Shown one piece after another: positions 41,029 through 50,090 of a stretch of 64,000 bases of DNA; positions within the stretch are counted from its first letter, which is position 1, and every line of letters begins with the position of its first letter. The notes below the pieces were generated by a model. It was not told where the DNA came from. It saw nothing but the letters and a program-made list of their open reading frames with translations, and made no database searches. Both the position numbers and the translations under genes were made by a program. The stretch comes from Thalassobaculum litoreum DSM 18839 (GTDB lineage: Bacteria > Pseudomonadota > Alphaproteobacteria > Thalassobaculales > Thalassobaculaceae), in NCBI RefSeq assembly GCF_900102465.1, contig NZ_FNBW01000002.1:248001-312000 (forward strand), given 5' to 3'.

Positions 41029-42273
41029 ATGCGGCGGATCGGTCCGGTCTTGGCAATACCGTTCCTCGTCCTCGGTCTGTTGGCCGGGTTGACGGCGGCC
41101 CCAGCCAATGCAGCCACGAAATACGCGGCCCTCGTTCTCGACGTCGAGAGCGGCAAGGTGCTGTTCGCCCGCCATGCGGACGCCAAGCGCCATCCGGCGT
41201 CGCTTACCAAGATCATGACCCTCTACATGGTGTTCGAGGCCCTGGAGAAAGGCAAACTGTCGCTGAACCAGCGTCTGACCGCCTCCGCCCGCGCCGAGGG
41301 GCAGGCCTGCTCCTGCCTCGGTCTGCGCCGAGGCGACACCATTCAGGTCCGCGACGCCATCAAGGCCCTGGTGACCAAGTCCGCCAACGACGTCGCCGTC
41401 ACGGTGGCTGAGGCGCTGGGCGGCACCGAGTACCGCTTCGCCGTCTCCATGACGGAGCGGGCGCGGGAACTGGGCATGACCTCGACCCGGTTCATGAACG
41501 CGTCCGGCCTGCACGACAGCCGGCAGGTGACGACCGCGCGGGACATGGCCCGGCTGGCCATCGCCATCCGCCGCGATTTTCCGGGCTACTACGGCGAGTT
41601 CTCGACCCGGAGCTTCACCTACAAGGGTCGGACCTACAGCAACCACAACAAGCTGCTCGGCCACTACGAGGGTACGGACGGCATCAAGACCGGGTACATC
41701 AACGCCTCCGGCTTCAACCTCGTCGCCTCCGTCGTGCGCGACGGAAGCCGGCTGATCGGCGTGGTCTTCGGCGGTCGCTCCGGCACCCGGCGCAACGCCC
41801 ATATGAAGGATATTCTGACCGACGGGTTCAGGCAGGCCGAGAAGATCCGGATCGCGTCCTTCAAGCCGCCCCTGCCGGTCGCCCGCCCGACCATCATGGC
41901 CGCGGCCGTCGCGCCGACACCGGCGCCCGCGCCGCGGCTGGTCGCCGCGCTCAGCGACGCCCGCGAGGACGACGTCGCCGCCCGCGACAATCCGGAGGAG
42001 GAGGTCGGCTCCCGCGACGATTCCGGCGCCTGGGGCGTGCAGGTCGGCGCCTACTCCACCGAGGTCCGCGCCCAACGCTCCATCGCCACCGCCCGCGGCC
42101 TGCTGCCCAGCCTGCTGAACGAGACCGAAGGCAAGGTCGAGCCGCTGACCAACCGCGACATCCCGATCTACCGGGCCCGCCTCATCGGCCTGCTGGAAAA
42201 GGATGCCCGGTCGGTCTGTCTCGATCTGAAGCGCCGCAAGCTCCCCTGCGTGCCGGTACCGGCCGGCGGCTGA
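41029..42273 (+). CDS. D-alanyl-D-alanine carboxypeptidase with SPOR domain
   Basis: A periplasmic low-mass penicillin-binding protein (PBP5/6-like, family S11) that trims the terminal D-Ala from peptidoglycan stems. A signal peptide (residues ~1-26, IPFLVLGLLAGLTAAPANAA) is followed by the catalytic SxxK motif SLTK, SAN, and KTG in GIKTGY. The last ~80 residues form a SPOR domain (VQVGAYSTEVRAQRSIATA), which binds denuded glycan strands and targets proteins to division sites. A Pro/Ala-rich linker joins them. ATG 41029 has GGAG 7 bp upstream and gives a proper signal peptide; GTG 40966 would extend it by 21 residues. It converges with the phosphoglucomutase gene. Confidence 0.93.
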   Translation: MRRIGPVLAIPFLVLGLLAGLTAAPANAATKYAALVLDVESGKVLFARHADAKRHPASLTKIMTLYMVFEALEKGKLSLNQRLTASARAEGQACSCLGLRRGDTIQVRDAIKALVTKSANDVAVTVAEALGGTEYRFAVSMTERARELGMTSTRFMNASGLHDSRQVTTARDMARLAIAIRRDFPGYYGEFSTRSFTYKGRTYSNHNKLLGHYEGTDGIKTGYINASGFNLVASVVRDGSRLIGVVFGGRSGTRRNAHMKDILTDGFRQAEKIRIASFKPPLPVARPTIMAAAVAPTPAPAPRLVAALSDAREDDVAARDNPEEEVGSRDDSGAWGVQVGAYSTEVRAQRSIATARGLLPSLLNETEGKVEPLTNRDIPIYRARLIGLLEKDARSVCLDLKRRKLPCVPVPAGG

Positions 42274-42283
42274 ACGCCAGCCG

Positions 42284-42343
42284 GTCTCTCAGGCGCCAGT
42301 CTCTCTGGCACCGTTCTCTCGGGCGCCGTTCTCTCGGAATTTG
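42284..42343. repeat. Four 15-bp imperfect tandem repeats
   Basis: Units at 42284-42298, 42299-42313, 42314-42328 and 42329-42343 share a (G/T)TCTCTC(A/T/G)GGC(G/A)CC pattern. They fill the gap between two convergent genes and look like slippage-generated repeats. Confidence 0.55.
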
Positions 42344-42348
42344 GCTTC

Positions 42349-43746
42349 TCAGAAGTCGGGAACGTCCAGGCCGACGGCGCGGACCGCGTCGCGCACCTGA
42401 TCCTTCAGCCGCTCCAGAGCCACGGCACTCTGCGCCTCGCAGCGCGCCACCAGCACGTCCTGGGTGTTCGACGCGCGCAGCAGCCACCAGCCGTCCTCCG
42501 AGCTGACCCGCACCCCGTCGATGTCGTTCACCGAGACATCGGTCCGGCCGTCGAGCGCGGCCTTCACCTCGGCGATCGCCCCGAACTTGCGCTCCTCCGC
42601 ACAGGGGAAGCGGAGCTCCGGCGTGTTCAGGACGGTGGGCAGGTCGTCGCGCCAGGCGGAGACCGGCCGGTCCGAGGCGCCGATCAGCGCCAGCAGCCGA
42701 ACCGCCGCGTAGGGGGCGTCGTCGAAGCCGTAGTACCGGTCCTTGAAGAAAAGATGCCCGCTCATCTCGCCGGCCAGGGGCGCGCCGGTCTCGGCCATCT
42801 TGGTCTTGATCAGCGAATGGCCGGTGCGCCACATCAGCGGCACCCCGCCCAACTCGGCGATCCGGTCGAACAGCACCTGGCTGGCCTTCACGTCGGCGAT
42901 CACCGTCGCGCCCGGCTGCGCGGCAAGGATCTCGGTGGCATAGATCGCCACCAACTGGTCGCCCCAGATCGCCCGCCCGGTCTCGTCGATCACGCCGATG
43001 CGGTCGCCGTCGCCGTCGAAGGCGATGCCCAGGTCGGCACCGGCATCCGCCACGGCGGCCCGTAGGCCCTCCAGGGTCTCCGGCACGGTGGGGTCGGGGT
43101 GATGGTTCGGGAAAGTGCCGTCGACCTCGGGATACAGAACCTTGTGGGTGCCCGGCAGTGCCTCGGCCAGCGCCGTGATCACCGGACCGGTCGCCCCGTT
43201 GCCGCAGTCCCACACCACCGACAGCGCTCGCCCCGGCCGGTGATCCCGCAGCAGGCGGGCGACATAGGCATCCAGCACCGGGGCCGCCTCGACCGCCCCC
43301 TGCCCCGTGGCGAAGCTCCCGGTGCCCGCGATCTCGCCGAGCCGCTGGATGTCGGCCCCGAAGAACGGGGCGGTCCCCAGCATCATCTTGAAGCCGTTGT
43401 AGTCCGGCGGGTTGTGGGAGCCGGTGATCATGATCCCGCCATCCGCCGCCAGATGGTGAACGGCGAAATACAGCGCCGGGGTGGGACATCCGCCGACGTC
43501 CAGGACGTCGATTCCGGCGGCCTGCAATCCCTCGATGGTGGCAGCGGCGATCTCCGGCGACGAGATCCGGCCGTCACGGCCGACGGCGACGCGGCGCCCA
43601 CCGCCTTCCGCGACGATCGTGCCGAAGGCATGACCAAGCGCATGGGCATCGGCCGCGTGCAGAGTGCTTCCGACAATTCCGCGCACGTCGTACTCGCGCA
43701 GGATGGTCGGGTCGAACCGGTGAGAAGACGATACCGACTCCGCCAT
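42349..43746 (-). CDS. Phosphomannomutase/phosphoglucomutase
   Basis: A 465-residue alpha-D-phosphohexomutase interconverting hexose-1- and hexose-6-phosphates. The four domain signatures are intact: the phosphoserine loop TGSHNPPDYNGFK, the metal loop FDGDGDRIGV, the sugar-specificity loop GEMSGH and the phosphate-binding RASNTQDV. The sugar loop GEMSGH is the form found in dual-specificity PMM/PGM enzymes. It is the third gene after galU and ugd on the same strand (12-bp gap), so it likely supplies glucose-1-phosphate for UDP-sugar synthesis. Confidence 0.93.
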   Translation of the reverse strand: MAESVSSSHRFDPTILREYDVRGIVGSTLHAADAHALGHAFGTIVAEGGGRRVAVGRDGRISSPEIAAATIEGLQAAGIDVLDVGGCPTPALYFAVHHLAADGGIMITGSHNPPDYNGFKMMLGTAPFFGADIQRLGEIAGTGSFATGQGAVEAAPVLDAYVARLLRDHRPGRALSVVWDCGNGATGPVITALAEALPGTHKVLYPEVDGTFPNHHPDPTVPETLEGLRAAVADAGADLGIAFDGDGDRIGVIDETGRAIWGDQLVAIYATEILAAQPGATVIADVKASQVLFDRIAELGGVPLMWRTGHSLIKTKMAETGAPLAGEMSGHLFFKDRYYGFDDAPYAAVRLLALIGASDRPVSAWRDDLPTVLNTPELRFPCAEERKFGAIAEVKAALDGRTDVSVNDIDGVRVSSEDGWWLLRASNTQDVLVARCEAQSAVALERLKDQVRDAVRAVGLDVPDF

Positions 43747-43758
43747 CGCTCCGGCCCT

Positions 43759-45102
43759 TTACTGGGCCGCCTCGCTGGCGGCGCCGCCGGTCCGCTCGGT
43801 ACCGCGCCCGATGCAGGTATAGGCGAAGCCGGCGGCCCGCATCTCCTGGGGGTCGTAGACATTGCGCAGGTCAATCATCACCGGCGCCTTCAGCAAGGTC
43901 TTGATCCGGTTGATGTCGAGGGCGCGGAACTCGTTCCACTCGGTGACGATGGCGACCGCGTCAGCCCCGTCCATCGCCTCGTAGGCGCTCTGGCAATACT
44001 TGATGTCGGGCAACAGCTTGGCCGCCTCGTCCATGCCCTCGGGGTCGTACCCGCGCACCGTTGCACCGGCCCTGATCAATTCGGGCACGATGTCGAGCGA
44101 CGGGCTGTCGCGCATGTCGTCGGTGTTCGGCTTGAAGGTCAGGCCGAGCAGGGCGACCGTCTTGCCGTCGACCGACCCGCCGCAGGCGGCGACGATGCGC
44201 TCGGCCATCGCCCGCTTGCGCCTGTGGTTCACGTCGACGACGGTCTCGATGATCCGCAGGGGCGAGCCGTAGTCCTGAGCGGTCTTGACCAGCGCCAGGG
44301 TGTCCTTCGGGAAGCACGAGCCGCCATAGCCGGGACCCGGATGCAGGAACTTGCGGCCGATCCGGCCGTCGAGGCCGATGCCCTTGGCCACGTCGTGCAC
44401 GTCCGCGCCCACCCGCTCGCACAGGTCGGCGATCTCGTTGATGAAGGTGATCTTGGTCGCCAGGAAGGTGTTGGCGGCGTACTTGATCATCTCGCTCGTC
44501 TCCAGCTCGGTGAAGACGATCGGGGTCTCGATCAGGAACAGCGGCCGGTAGAGCTGGCGCATCACCTCGCGGGAGCGGTCGCTGCCGGCGCCGATCACCA
44601 CCCGGTCGGGGCGCATGAAGTCGTTGATCGCCGCGCCCTCGCGCAGGAATTCCGGGTTCGAGCAGACGTCGAAATCGCCGTCGGGCCGACGCTGGCGGAT
44701 GATGCGCTCAACCTCGCGGCCGGTACCGACCGGCACCGTCGACTTGGTCACGACGACCGTATAGCGGTCCATGTTGTCGGCGATCTCGGCCGCGGCGGCG
44801 TAGACGTAGCTGAGATCGGCATGGCCGTCGCCGCGCCGGCTCGGCGTGCCGACGGCGATGAACACCGCGTCGCAGCCCTTCATCCCCTCGGCGAGGTCGG
44901 TGGTGAAGGACAGGCGGCCGGCCTTGACGTTATTGGCGACGAGATCGTCCAGGCCGGGCTCGAAGATCGGGATCTCCCCGGCCTTCAGCCGGCGGATCTT
45001 CTCTTCGTCCTTATCGACGCAGACAACGTCCACGCCGAATTCTGAAAAGCATGCGCCGGTGACAAGGCCAACATAGCCCGTGCCGATCATCGCGATGCGC
45101 AT
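43759..45102 (-). CDS. ugd: UDP-glucose 6-dehydrogenase
   Basis: The enzyme oxidises UDP-glucose twice with NAD+ to UDP-glucuronate. The 447 residues show the N-terminal GTGYVGLVTGACFSEFG Rossmann motif, VGTPSRRGDGHADLSYV, the EFLREGAAINDFMRPDRVVIG block, the catalytic Cys in GPGYGGSCFPKDT, and the C-terminal LTFKPNTDDMRDSPS. About 30 less conserved residues end the protein. It lies between galU (65 bp) and the phosphohexomutase (12 bp) on one strand. Confidence 0.96.
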   Translation of the reverse strand: MRIAMIGTGYVGLVTGACFSEFGVDVVCVDKDEEKIRRLKAGEIPIFEPGLDDLVANNVKAGRLSFTTDLAEGMKGCDAVFIAVGTPSRRGDGHADLSYVYAAAAEIADNMDRYTVVVTKSTVPVGTGREVERIIRQRRPDGDFDVCSNPEFLREGAAINDFMRPDRVVIGAGSDRSREVMRQLYRPLFLIETPIVFTELETSEMIKYAANTFLATKITFINEIADLCERVGADVHDVAKGIGLDGRIGRKFLHPGPGYGGSCFPKDTLALVKTAQDYGSPLRIIETVVDVNHRRKRAMAERIVAACGGSVDGKTVALLGLTFKPNTDDMRDSPSLDIVPELIRAGATVRGYDPEGMDEAAKLLPDIKYCQSAYEAMDGADAVAIVTEWNEFRALDINRIKTLLKAPVMIDLRNVYDPQEMRAAGFAYTCIGRGTERTGGAASEAAQ

Positions 45103-45167
45103 CGATGTCTCCCTGTCCCCGGGCCCGGCCGCTCATGCCGGACCCTCCGCAACTCTGTCAGCAGACG

Positions 45168-46037
45168 CTAGACGTACTCTTTGAGGAACGCCTTGATGTC
45201 ATCGCGCATATCGTCGCGCGCCAGGGCGAAGGCGAGGTTGGCCTCCAGGAAGCCGACCTTGTTGCCGCAGTCGAAACGCCGGCCCTCGAACAGCACGCCG
45301 TTGAACGGCTGCAGGCCGAGCTGGCGGGCCATCGCGTCGGTGAGCTGAATCTCGCCGCCGGCCCCCTTCTCCATGCGGCCCAGATCCTCGAACACCTTCG
45401 GCTGCAGGATGTAGCGGCCGATCACGGCGTAGTTGGACGGCGCCTCTTCCGGCTTCGGCTTCTCAACCATGCCGCGGACCTCGACCAGATTGCCGGTGAC
45501 CTCGCCCGGCGTGACCACGCCATAGGCGGAGATCGCGTCGCGCTCGACTTCCATCAGCGCGACCATGTTGCCGCCGACCTCGTTATAGGCCTCGATCATC
45601 TGCTTCAGGCAGCCGGGCTCCGACAGGATGAGGTCGTCGGCAAGCAGAACGGCGACCGGCTCGGAGCCGACGAAGTTGCGGCCGCACCACACCGCGTGGC
45701 CGAGGCCCAGGGGCTCCTGCTGGCGGGTGAAGGCGGTGCTGCCCGGCGCGGGAATGGTGGCGCTGAGGAGCTTGAGCGCGTCATGCTTCTGACGCGAGGT
45801 CAGCATGTCCTCGAGCTCGTAGGCGACGTCGAAATGGTCCTCGATGGCGCTCTTGCCGCGTCCCGTCACGAAGATCAGTTCCTCGATACCGGCCTCGCGC
45901 GCCTCCTCGACCGCGTATTGGATCAGCGGCTTGTCGACAACGGTGAGCATCTCCTTCGGCATGGATTTGGTTGCCGGCAGAAAGCGGGTACCGAGGCCAC
46001 CAACAGGAAAAATGGCCTTGCGGACGGGTACAGGCAT
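45168..46037 (-). CDS. galU: UTP--glucose-1-phosphate uridylyltransferase
   Basis: The enzyme makes UDP-glucose from UTP and glucose-1-phosphate. The 289 residues begin with the nucleotide loop VFPVGGLGTRFLPATKSMPK, and include QQEPLGLGHAVWCGRN, VLLADDLIL, the GMVEKPKPEEAPSNYAVIGRYIL block and QLTDAM. With ugd and the phosphohexomutase downstream it forms a compact UDP-glucuronate supply operon. No glycosyltransferase or export gene is in the window, so the end product (capsule, glycolipid or other polysaccharide) is unknown. Confidence 0.96.
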   Translation of the reverse strand: MPVPVRKAIFPVGGLGTRFLPATKSMPKEMLTVVDKPLIQYAVEEAREAGIEELIFVTGRGKSAIEDHFDVAYELEDMLTSRQKHDALKLLSATIPAPGSTAFTRQQEPLGLGHAVWCGRNFVGSEPVAVLLADDLILSEPGCLKQMIEAYNEVGGNMVALMEVERDAISAYGVVTPGEVTGNLVEVRGMVEKPKPEEAPSNYAVIGRYILQPKVFEDLGRMEKGAGGEIQLTDAMARQLGLQPFNGVLFEGRRFDCGNKVGFLEANLAFALARDDMRDDIKAFLKEYV

Positions 46038-46140
46038 CGTCTCCTCACAATCCGGGTATCAGTTAGACGGGATGTGCCTATGAGTTGGGGGGTTATCGCG
46101 CAATGCCAAGGTCTCGCGCAAGCGCGCCCCTGTGAACGCT

Positions 46141-46857
46141 CTATGAACCCGGGCGCAGCAGGACGTCCTTGGCGAGGTTGATCTGGGTCGCGAGCCACGA
46201 GGATCCGCCGTGATCGGGGTGATTTGCCAGCATCAGCCGACGATGGGCCTCGCGGATCTCCTTGTCGTCCGCATCGGGTCCGACCCCGAGGATTTCGCGG
46301 GCGCGCGCGGCGGTCATCACCGACTCGTCGTCGCTCCCGGGCGGCGGCGGCGCGTCCGGCCCGGCATCCCCGGTCTCCGGGCCCATCCGGTCGAGCCATG
46401 CGTCGAACACCTGGCGGGACTCGGTATCGCCGTCCAGCTCATCCGCCAGGGCCGACAGCTCCTGGGGAGAAAGCTCGGAGAGCCACCGTCCGGCGAAGGG
46501 GCCCTGCAGGATCTCCCCGTCCATGGCGCCGGTGTCGTGGTCGAGGGTCATGGCGAGCCAGTGCGTGCGGACCCCGGTGCTCTGCCCCGGCGTCGGCCCG
46601 CGCGCCGCCTTGGCGGCATTGCGCAGCGCCTGCCAGATGCGCCGCCCACGGAACAGGAACACCAGGAGCGGTGGCACGGCGATGGCCAGACCCTGCAGGC
46701 CGACGCGGAACAGCATGAACCCGGCGACGCCGGCCACGACGACGAGGCCGAGCCATTTGGCCGCCCGCAGGACATGACGCGGCTCGGCGTTCAGCAGCCA
46801 TCGGCCCATGAGCGCGAGGCCGACGACCACACAGAGCGCCAGAACCACATACTGCAC
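46141..46857 (-). CDS. Membrane-anchored J-domain protein
   Basis: A 238-residue protein with two N-terminal membrane helices (about residues 2-17 and 33-66), a middle segment with the motif MTLDHDTGAMDGEILQGPFAG, an acidic Pro-rich linker, and a C-terminal J domain (residues ~180-238) with the obligatory HPD in LANHPDHGGS. It should stimulate DnaK at the membrane, similar in layout to DjlA or Tim14-like proteins. Alphaproteobacteria often carry this gene next to a VWA-type gene, as here (3-bp gap). The client is unknown. Confidence 0.88.
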   Translation of the reverse strand: MQYVVLALCVVVGLALMGRWLLNAEPRHVLRAAKWLGLVVVAGVAGFMLFRVGLQGLAIAVPPLLVFLFRGRRIWQALRNAAKAARGPTPGQSTGVRTHWLAMTLDHDTGAMDGEILQGPFAGRWLSELSPQELSALADELDGDTESRQVFDAWLDRMGPETGDAGPDAPPPPGSDDESVMTAARAREILGVGPDADDKEIREAHRRLMLANHPDHGGSSWLATQINLAKDVLLRPGS

Positions 46858-46860
46858 CGG

Positions 46861-47604
46861 TCAGCCCCCGACCTGGCGGGTCAGCAGCTTCACCGCCTCG
46901 CCCCGCCCCTCGCCGTAGCTCAGCAACGCCCGGCGCCCGCCGGCGGCATAGACGGCGACGGCCGCCAGCAGTTCCTTCAGCCGGTCGGCGCTGGACAGGT
47001 CGAACGGACAGTAGGCGCCGCGTGTCAGGGTGGCGATCTGCTGGAAGGCGCGCGCGACCACCGGGTTCCCGCCCTCGTGAAAGGCGAAGACCGGCACGCC
47101 CAGGACCCCCAACTCGCCGGCCGAATTACACACCGCGTCGATATCCTCCTCGAACGCGTCGCCGACGAAGATCAGCGCCCCGACTTTCTCGCGCTTGGTC
47201 TCCTTGATCGCGTGTTTCAGGATCTTGGCGATCTGGGTCTGCCCGCCGAGACAGCGCACGCCGGTCATCACCTTGCCCAGCGCCTTGGGGTCGGAATGCC
47301 ACTTGGACGCCTTGCACTCGCCGAAGCCGCGATAGAACACGAGCTGCACGTCGAGCCCGCCCAGGGCGGCGGTCTGGTGGAACATCTCCGCCTGGATGTG
47401 GCAGGCCCGATCCCAGGTCGGCTCGCGGCTGGCGGTGGCGTCGAGCGCGAAGACCAGCCGGCCGCGCCGGCCGGTCGGCTCCTGTTTCGGCATGGACCGG
47501 ACGGTGGACAGGAAGGCGTCGACCTCCGATCTGGTGGAGATCTCTCCGCCGGCCTGTCCAGGCTCCACCGGGAGTTTGCGGTCGCGGTCTTCCTTGGTAC
47601 CCAT
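46861..47604 (-). CDS. VWA-domain protein
   Basis: A 247-residue soluble protein. After a charged N-terminus comes a von Willebrand A fold: LVFALDATASREPTWD carries a MIDAS-like DxTxS, followed by VQLVFYRGFGECKASKW, a central GGQTQI motif and ALIFVGDAFEEDID with a second acidic loop. It ends with a helix and a GEGRGEAVKLL segment. ATG 47604 is preferred over the open frame to 47709. The stop is 3 bp before the J-domain gene, so they are co-transcribed and probably functionally linked. No enzymatic motif is seen. Confidence 0.82.
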   Translation of the reverse strand: MGTKEDRDRKLPVEPGQAGGEISTRSEVDAFLSTVRSMPKQEPTGRRGRLVFALDATASREPTWDRACHIQAEMFHQTAALGGLDVQLVFYRGFGECKASKWHSDPKALGKVMTGVRCLGGQTQIAKILKHAIKETKREKVGALIFVGDAFEEDIDAVCNSAGELGVLGVPVFAFHEGGNPVVARAFQQIATLTRGAYCPFDLSSADRLKELLAAVAVYAAGGRRALLSYGEGRGEAVKLLTRQVGG

Positions 47605-47747
47605 CACATGCCCGTTTCGCGAGTCTGACCGCCGCCTATACGGGGCCGTGCGTTCCCTTACAGGGGTCCGTCCCCTTAAGATCGGTGCTCCGGCGTCCGA
47701 TGCCAACACTATAGCGCCAAGAACGCGGCGACCGGGGAGAGGAAGCG

Positions 47748-48242
47748 ATGCAGGAGCAGGCCGACCGCCCGGATTTCTCGATCCGGCCCATGGACGCGGA
47801 TGACGCCGATCGGGTCATCGCCATGATCGCCGCCCTGTCCGCCCATGAGGGCGCGCCGCCGCCGCCGATGGACGCCGCCTCGCTCGTCCGCTGGGGATTG
47901 GGGCCGGACGCCCGGTTCGCCGCCCTGGTCGCCGAGCGGCGCGCCAAGGCCGTGGGCTATGCCCTGTTCCACGAGAGTTTTCATATCGGCCGGGCCCGAC
48001 CGGGAAGCGTGCTGATGGATCTGTACGTGGACCGTGGCCACCGGCGGCGGGGAATCGCCCGCGCCCTGCTCGCCGCCGTGGCCCGCGCCACCCGAGCGCG
48101 CGACGGCGACTGGGTGACCTGGCAGGCGCATCCGCGCAACGTCGAGGCGATCGCCTTCTACGAAGCGATCGGCGCCCGCCGCTATGCCGCTGCGGATTTC
48201 GAGCTGGCGGACGCGGCAATGGCACGGATCACTCTCTCATAG
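47748..48242 (+). CDS. GNAT-family N-acetyltransferase
   Basis: A 164-residue acetyltransferase. The acetyl-CoA-binding motif A appears as LYVDRGHRRRGIARALLAAV (R/Q-x-x-G-x-G/A form), with WQAHPRNVEAIAFYEAIGAR as the motif B helix. The N-terminal strand FSIRPMDADDADRVI is typical. The substrate (small molecule or protein) cannot be told. It is divergent from the VWA gene (143-bp gap). Confidence 0.85.
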   Translation: MQEQADRPDFSIRPMDADDADRVIAMIAALSAHEGAPPPPMDAASLVRWGLGPDARFAALVAERRAKAVGYALFHESFHIGRARPGSVLMDLYVDRGHRRRGIARALLAAVARATRARDGDWVTWQAHPRNVEAIAFYEAIGARRYAAADFELADAAMARITLS

Positions 48243-48318
48243 CGGGCAATTTCACTAATCTATACCTACATAACAGGATACTCTTTCCCGCGACAGATAT
48301 CGCTGGAGGGAGGTTTCC

Positions 48319-49154
48319 ATGGCGTCCGACTTCTGGTCATCGCCGTCGGTGCCCTTTTTTCCTGATCGGCGCCAGCCAGGGAGCCGACATCGTCCTCGGC
48401 CTGTCGCGCGGCGTGGCGCAGGAGATCGGGCTGTTCTATTTCGGGGTGGGCCTGTGGGCCTGGCAGAGCTGGTTCTGGGCGCGCTACATCCTGATCGCCC
48501 GCGGCCTGGACCGGCGCCGGGGGGTGCCGAGACCGTCGAGGCGGAGGCGGTCTCACCGCCCCTCTCTCCCGGCGAGCGCCGGGTGGTCTCCTGGTATCGG
48601 CGCCTGCTCGGCCTGATCGCCTATCTCTGCGCCATCTCGATCCTGGCGACCACCCACGGGGTCGCCGACTGGCTGACACTGGTCGCGGTCGCCCTTGCGG
48701 CGGTCTACCTGGTCGCCGTCTGGAAGCGTACGGCCATCGGCAAGCCGCGGTTTCAGACCGGGGCCAACTGGAAGGGACGGGGAAGCCTCGGACTGATCGT
48801 GCCGGTGACGGTCGGACTGTCGCTGCTCACCGCAGCCGTCGGCGGGGTCTTCGCACTGGCCGACCCGGTCGCCTATGGCTTCGCGGTGGGCTCGGCCCCG
48901 GTGCTGTTCCTGGCGCTCGCCTCTATCCTGCCGGCCGGCAGATGGCGGGCTGCGAGGACACGTTCAAGATCGAGCCGCCGCTCGGCTGGACGCTCTCCGC
49001 CGAAGCACGGGCCTCGATCACCGAGATGATTCGCCGCGTGGCGCACAACGCGGAGGAAATGACGAAACTGGTCGCGGCGATCCGCACCGCGGGCGGAGAG
49101 GTCAGCCGGTCTGGCGGGCCCGCGGCCGGCGCTCGGGAAGCTGCAGCGCATTGA
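48319..49154 (+). pseudogene. Membrane-protein gene interrupted by apparent single-base deletions
   Basis: A strong ribosome-binding site (GGAGGGAGG) precedes ATG 48319, but membrane-protein-like sequence moves through the frames. A helix-like LLVIAVGALF reads in frame 3; after a run of six T (48355-48360) the sequence continues in frame 2 as LIGASQGADIVLGLSRGVAQ and WFWARYILIARGLDRR; after a run of six G (about 48519-48525) frame 1 carries YRRLLGLIAYLCAISIL and two more hydrophobic stretches; and from 48942 frame 3 reads CEDTFKIEPPLGWTLSAEA to the stop. All four changes are what a single missing base would produce. This is either a decayed gene or an indel-rich part of the assembly. The last 53 bp overlap mipZ on the other strand. 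I do not recognise a family. Confidence 0.6.
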
Positions 49155-49989
49155 TCAGCGCGCGCACCTCCTGACGGGCGGCGACATGGGACATGCGCGG
49201 GCGCGCGGCGTCCGGGCGGGCCTTGTCGTCGAACATGTCCAGCATGGTCAGCCCCTGCAGGAACAGCTCTCGGAAGATCACCCGCTCGCTGAAGCCCGGC
49301 GCCATGCGGAAGCCGATGCGGCGCGCCAGGCGCTGCAACACATCGGCCATTTCCTTCTTGTTGTTCGCCTCCAGCGTGGACAGACGGTTGCGCATCACGA
49401 TCCAGTCGATCGAGCCGCCGTCACGCTGGGCCCGTGCCTTGCGCTGATCCCAGACCATTTCCGCGTAGACGCTGGGCCGGGCCATCTCGCCGGTCTGGCC
49501 GTCCACGTGGGCGACCACGTCCAGGTCGATGAAGCTGTCGTTCACCGGGGTGACCAGGGTGTCGGCATAGGAATGGGCCACGCGGGCGAGGTAGCTGTCG
49601 GTGCCGGCGCAGTCGATGACCACGTAATCGACCAAGCCGCGCAGCTTCTCCAGGATCGCCTCGAACCGGGCCCGGTCCTCGGCCCGAGCCTCGTCGCGCA
49701 CCGGCTGCTCGGACGGGGCCAGGAAGAAGTGCCGGGGCATCGGCAGCTTGCGTTTCTCACGCTGGATCGTGGTCGCCCGGTTCGACAGGTAGCGGGTCAG
49801 TGTCCACTGGCGCGCGTCCAGATCGATGGTGCCGACCGCGTAGCCGAGCCGCAGCAGGGCCACCGTCAGGTGCATGGAGGTGGTGGACTTGCCGGACCCG
49901 CCCTTCTCGCAGCCGACGACGATGACGTGCGCCGGCTCGCCCGGCAGGGCGTCGTTGGCGGGGGTCGAGTCTACGGCTGTATCGGCCAC
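49102..49989 (-). CDS. mipZ: MipZ-type division-plane positioning ATPase
   Basis: A 295-residue ParA/MinD-superfamily ATPase which, in Caulobacter, forms a bipolar gradient through ParB and blocks FtsZ assembly away from mid-cell. The deviant Walker A is VIVVGCEKGGSGKSTTSMHL; GTIDLDARQWTLTRYLSNR, the Walker B-like VIDCAGTDS and the VMRNRLSTLEANNKKEM segment match MipZ closely. GTG 49989 gives MADTAVDSTPANDA before the P-loop and fits family length; the open frame extends to 50277 without conserved sequence. parA/parB are not in the window. It ends convergently inside the damaged membrane gene. Confidence 0.9.
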   Translation of the reverse strand: MADTAVDSTPANDALPGEPAHVIVVGCEKGGSGKSTTSMHLTVALLRLGYAVGTIDLDARQWTLTRYLSNRATTIQREKRKLPMPRHFFLAPSEQPVRDEARAEDRARFEAILEKLRGLVDYVVIDCAGTDSYLARVAHSYADTLVTPVNDSFIDLDVVAHVDGQTGEMARPSVYAEMVWDQRKARAQRDGGSIDWIVMRNRLSTLEANNKKEMADVLQRLARRIGFRMAPGFSERVIFRELFLQGLTMLDMFDDKARPDAARPRMSHVAARQEVRALINALQLPERRPRARQTG

Positions 49990-50090
49990 GGCGATTTTAT
50001 TCCATGCGATTTCATCACTATGACTCGTTACAGGCGGAACGGGTTCGGCGCAAGCGTGGGGTGCGGTGGACGGGGGTGGACCCCGTTCCG

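Noticed and set aside
43099-45045. A 648-codon frame antisense to ugd and the phosphohexomutase
   Set aside because: His/Asp/Gly-rich shadow of real genes.
42349-46037. galU-ugd-pgm as a capsule or exopolysaccharide locus
   Set aside because: Only precursor-forming enzymes are present; no glycosyltransferase, flippase or polymerase.
48942-49154. An independent 70-codon gene
   Set aside because: It has no ribosome-binding site and begins where the frame-1 reading of the membrane gene loses its coding character; a continuation after a frame change is the simpler reading.
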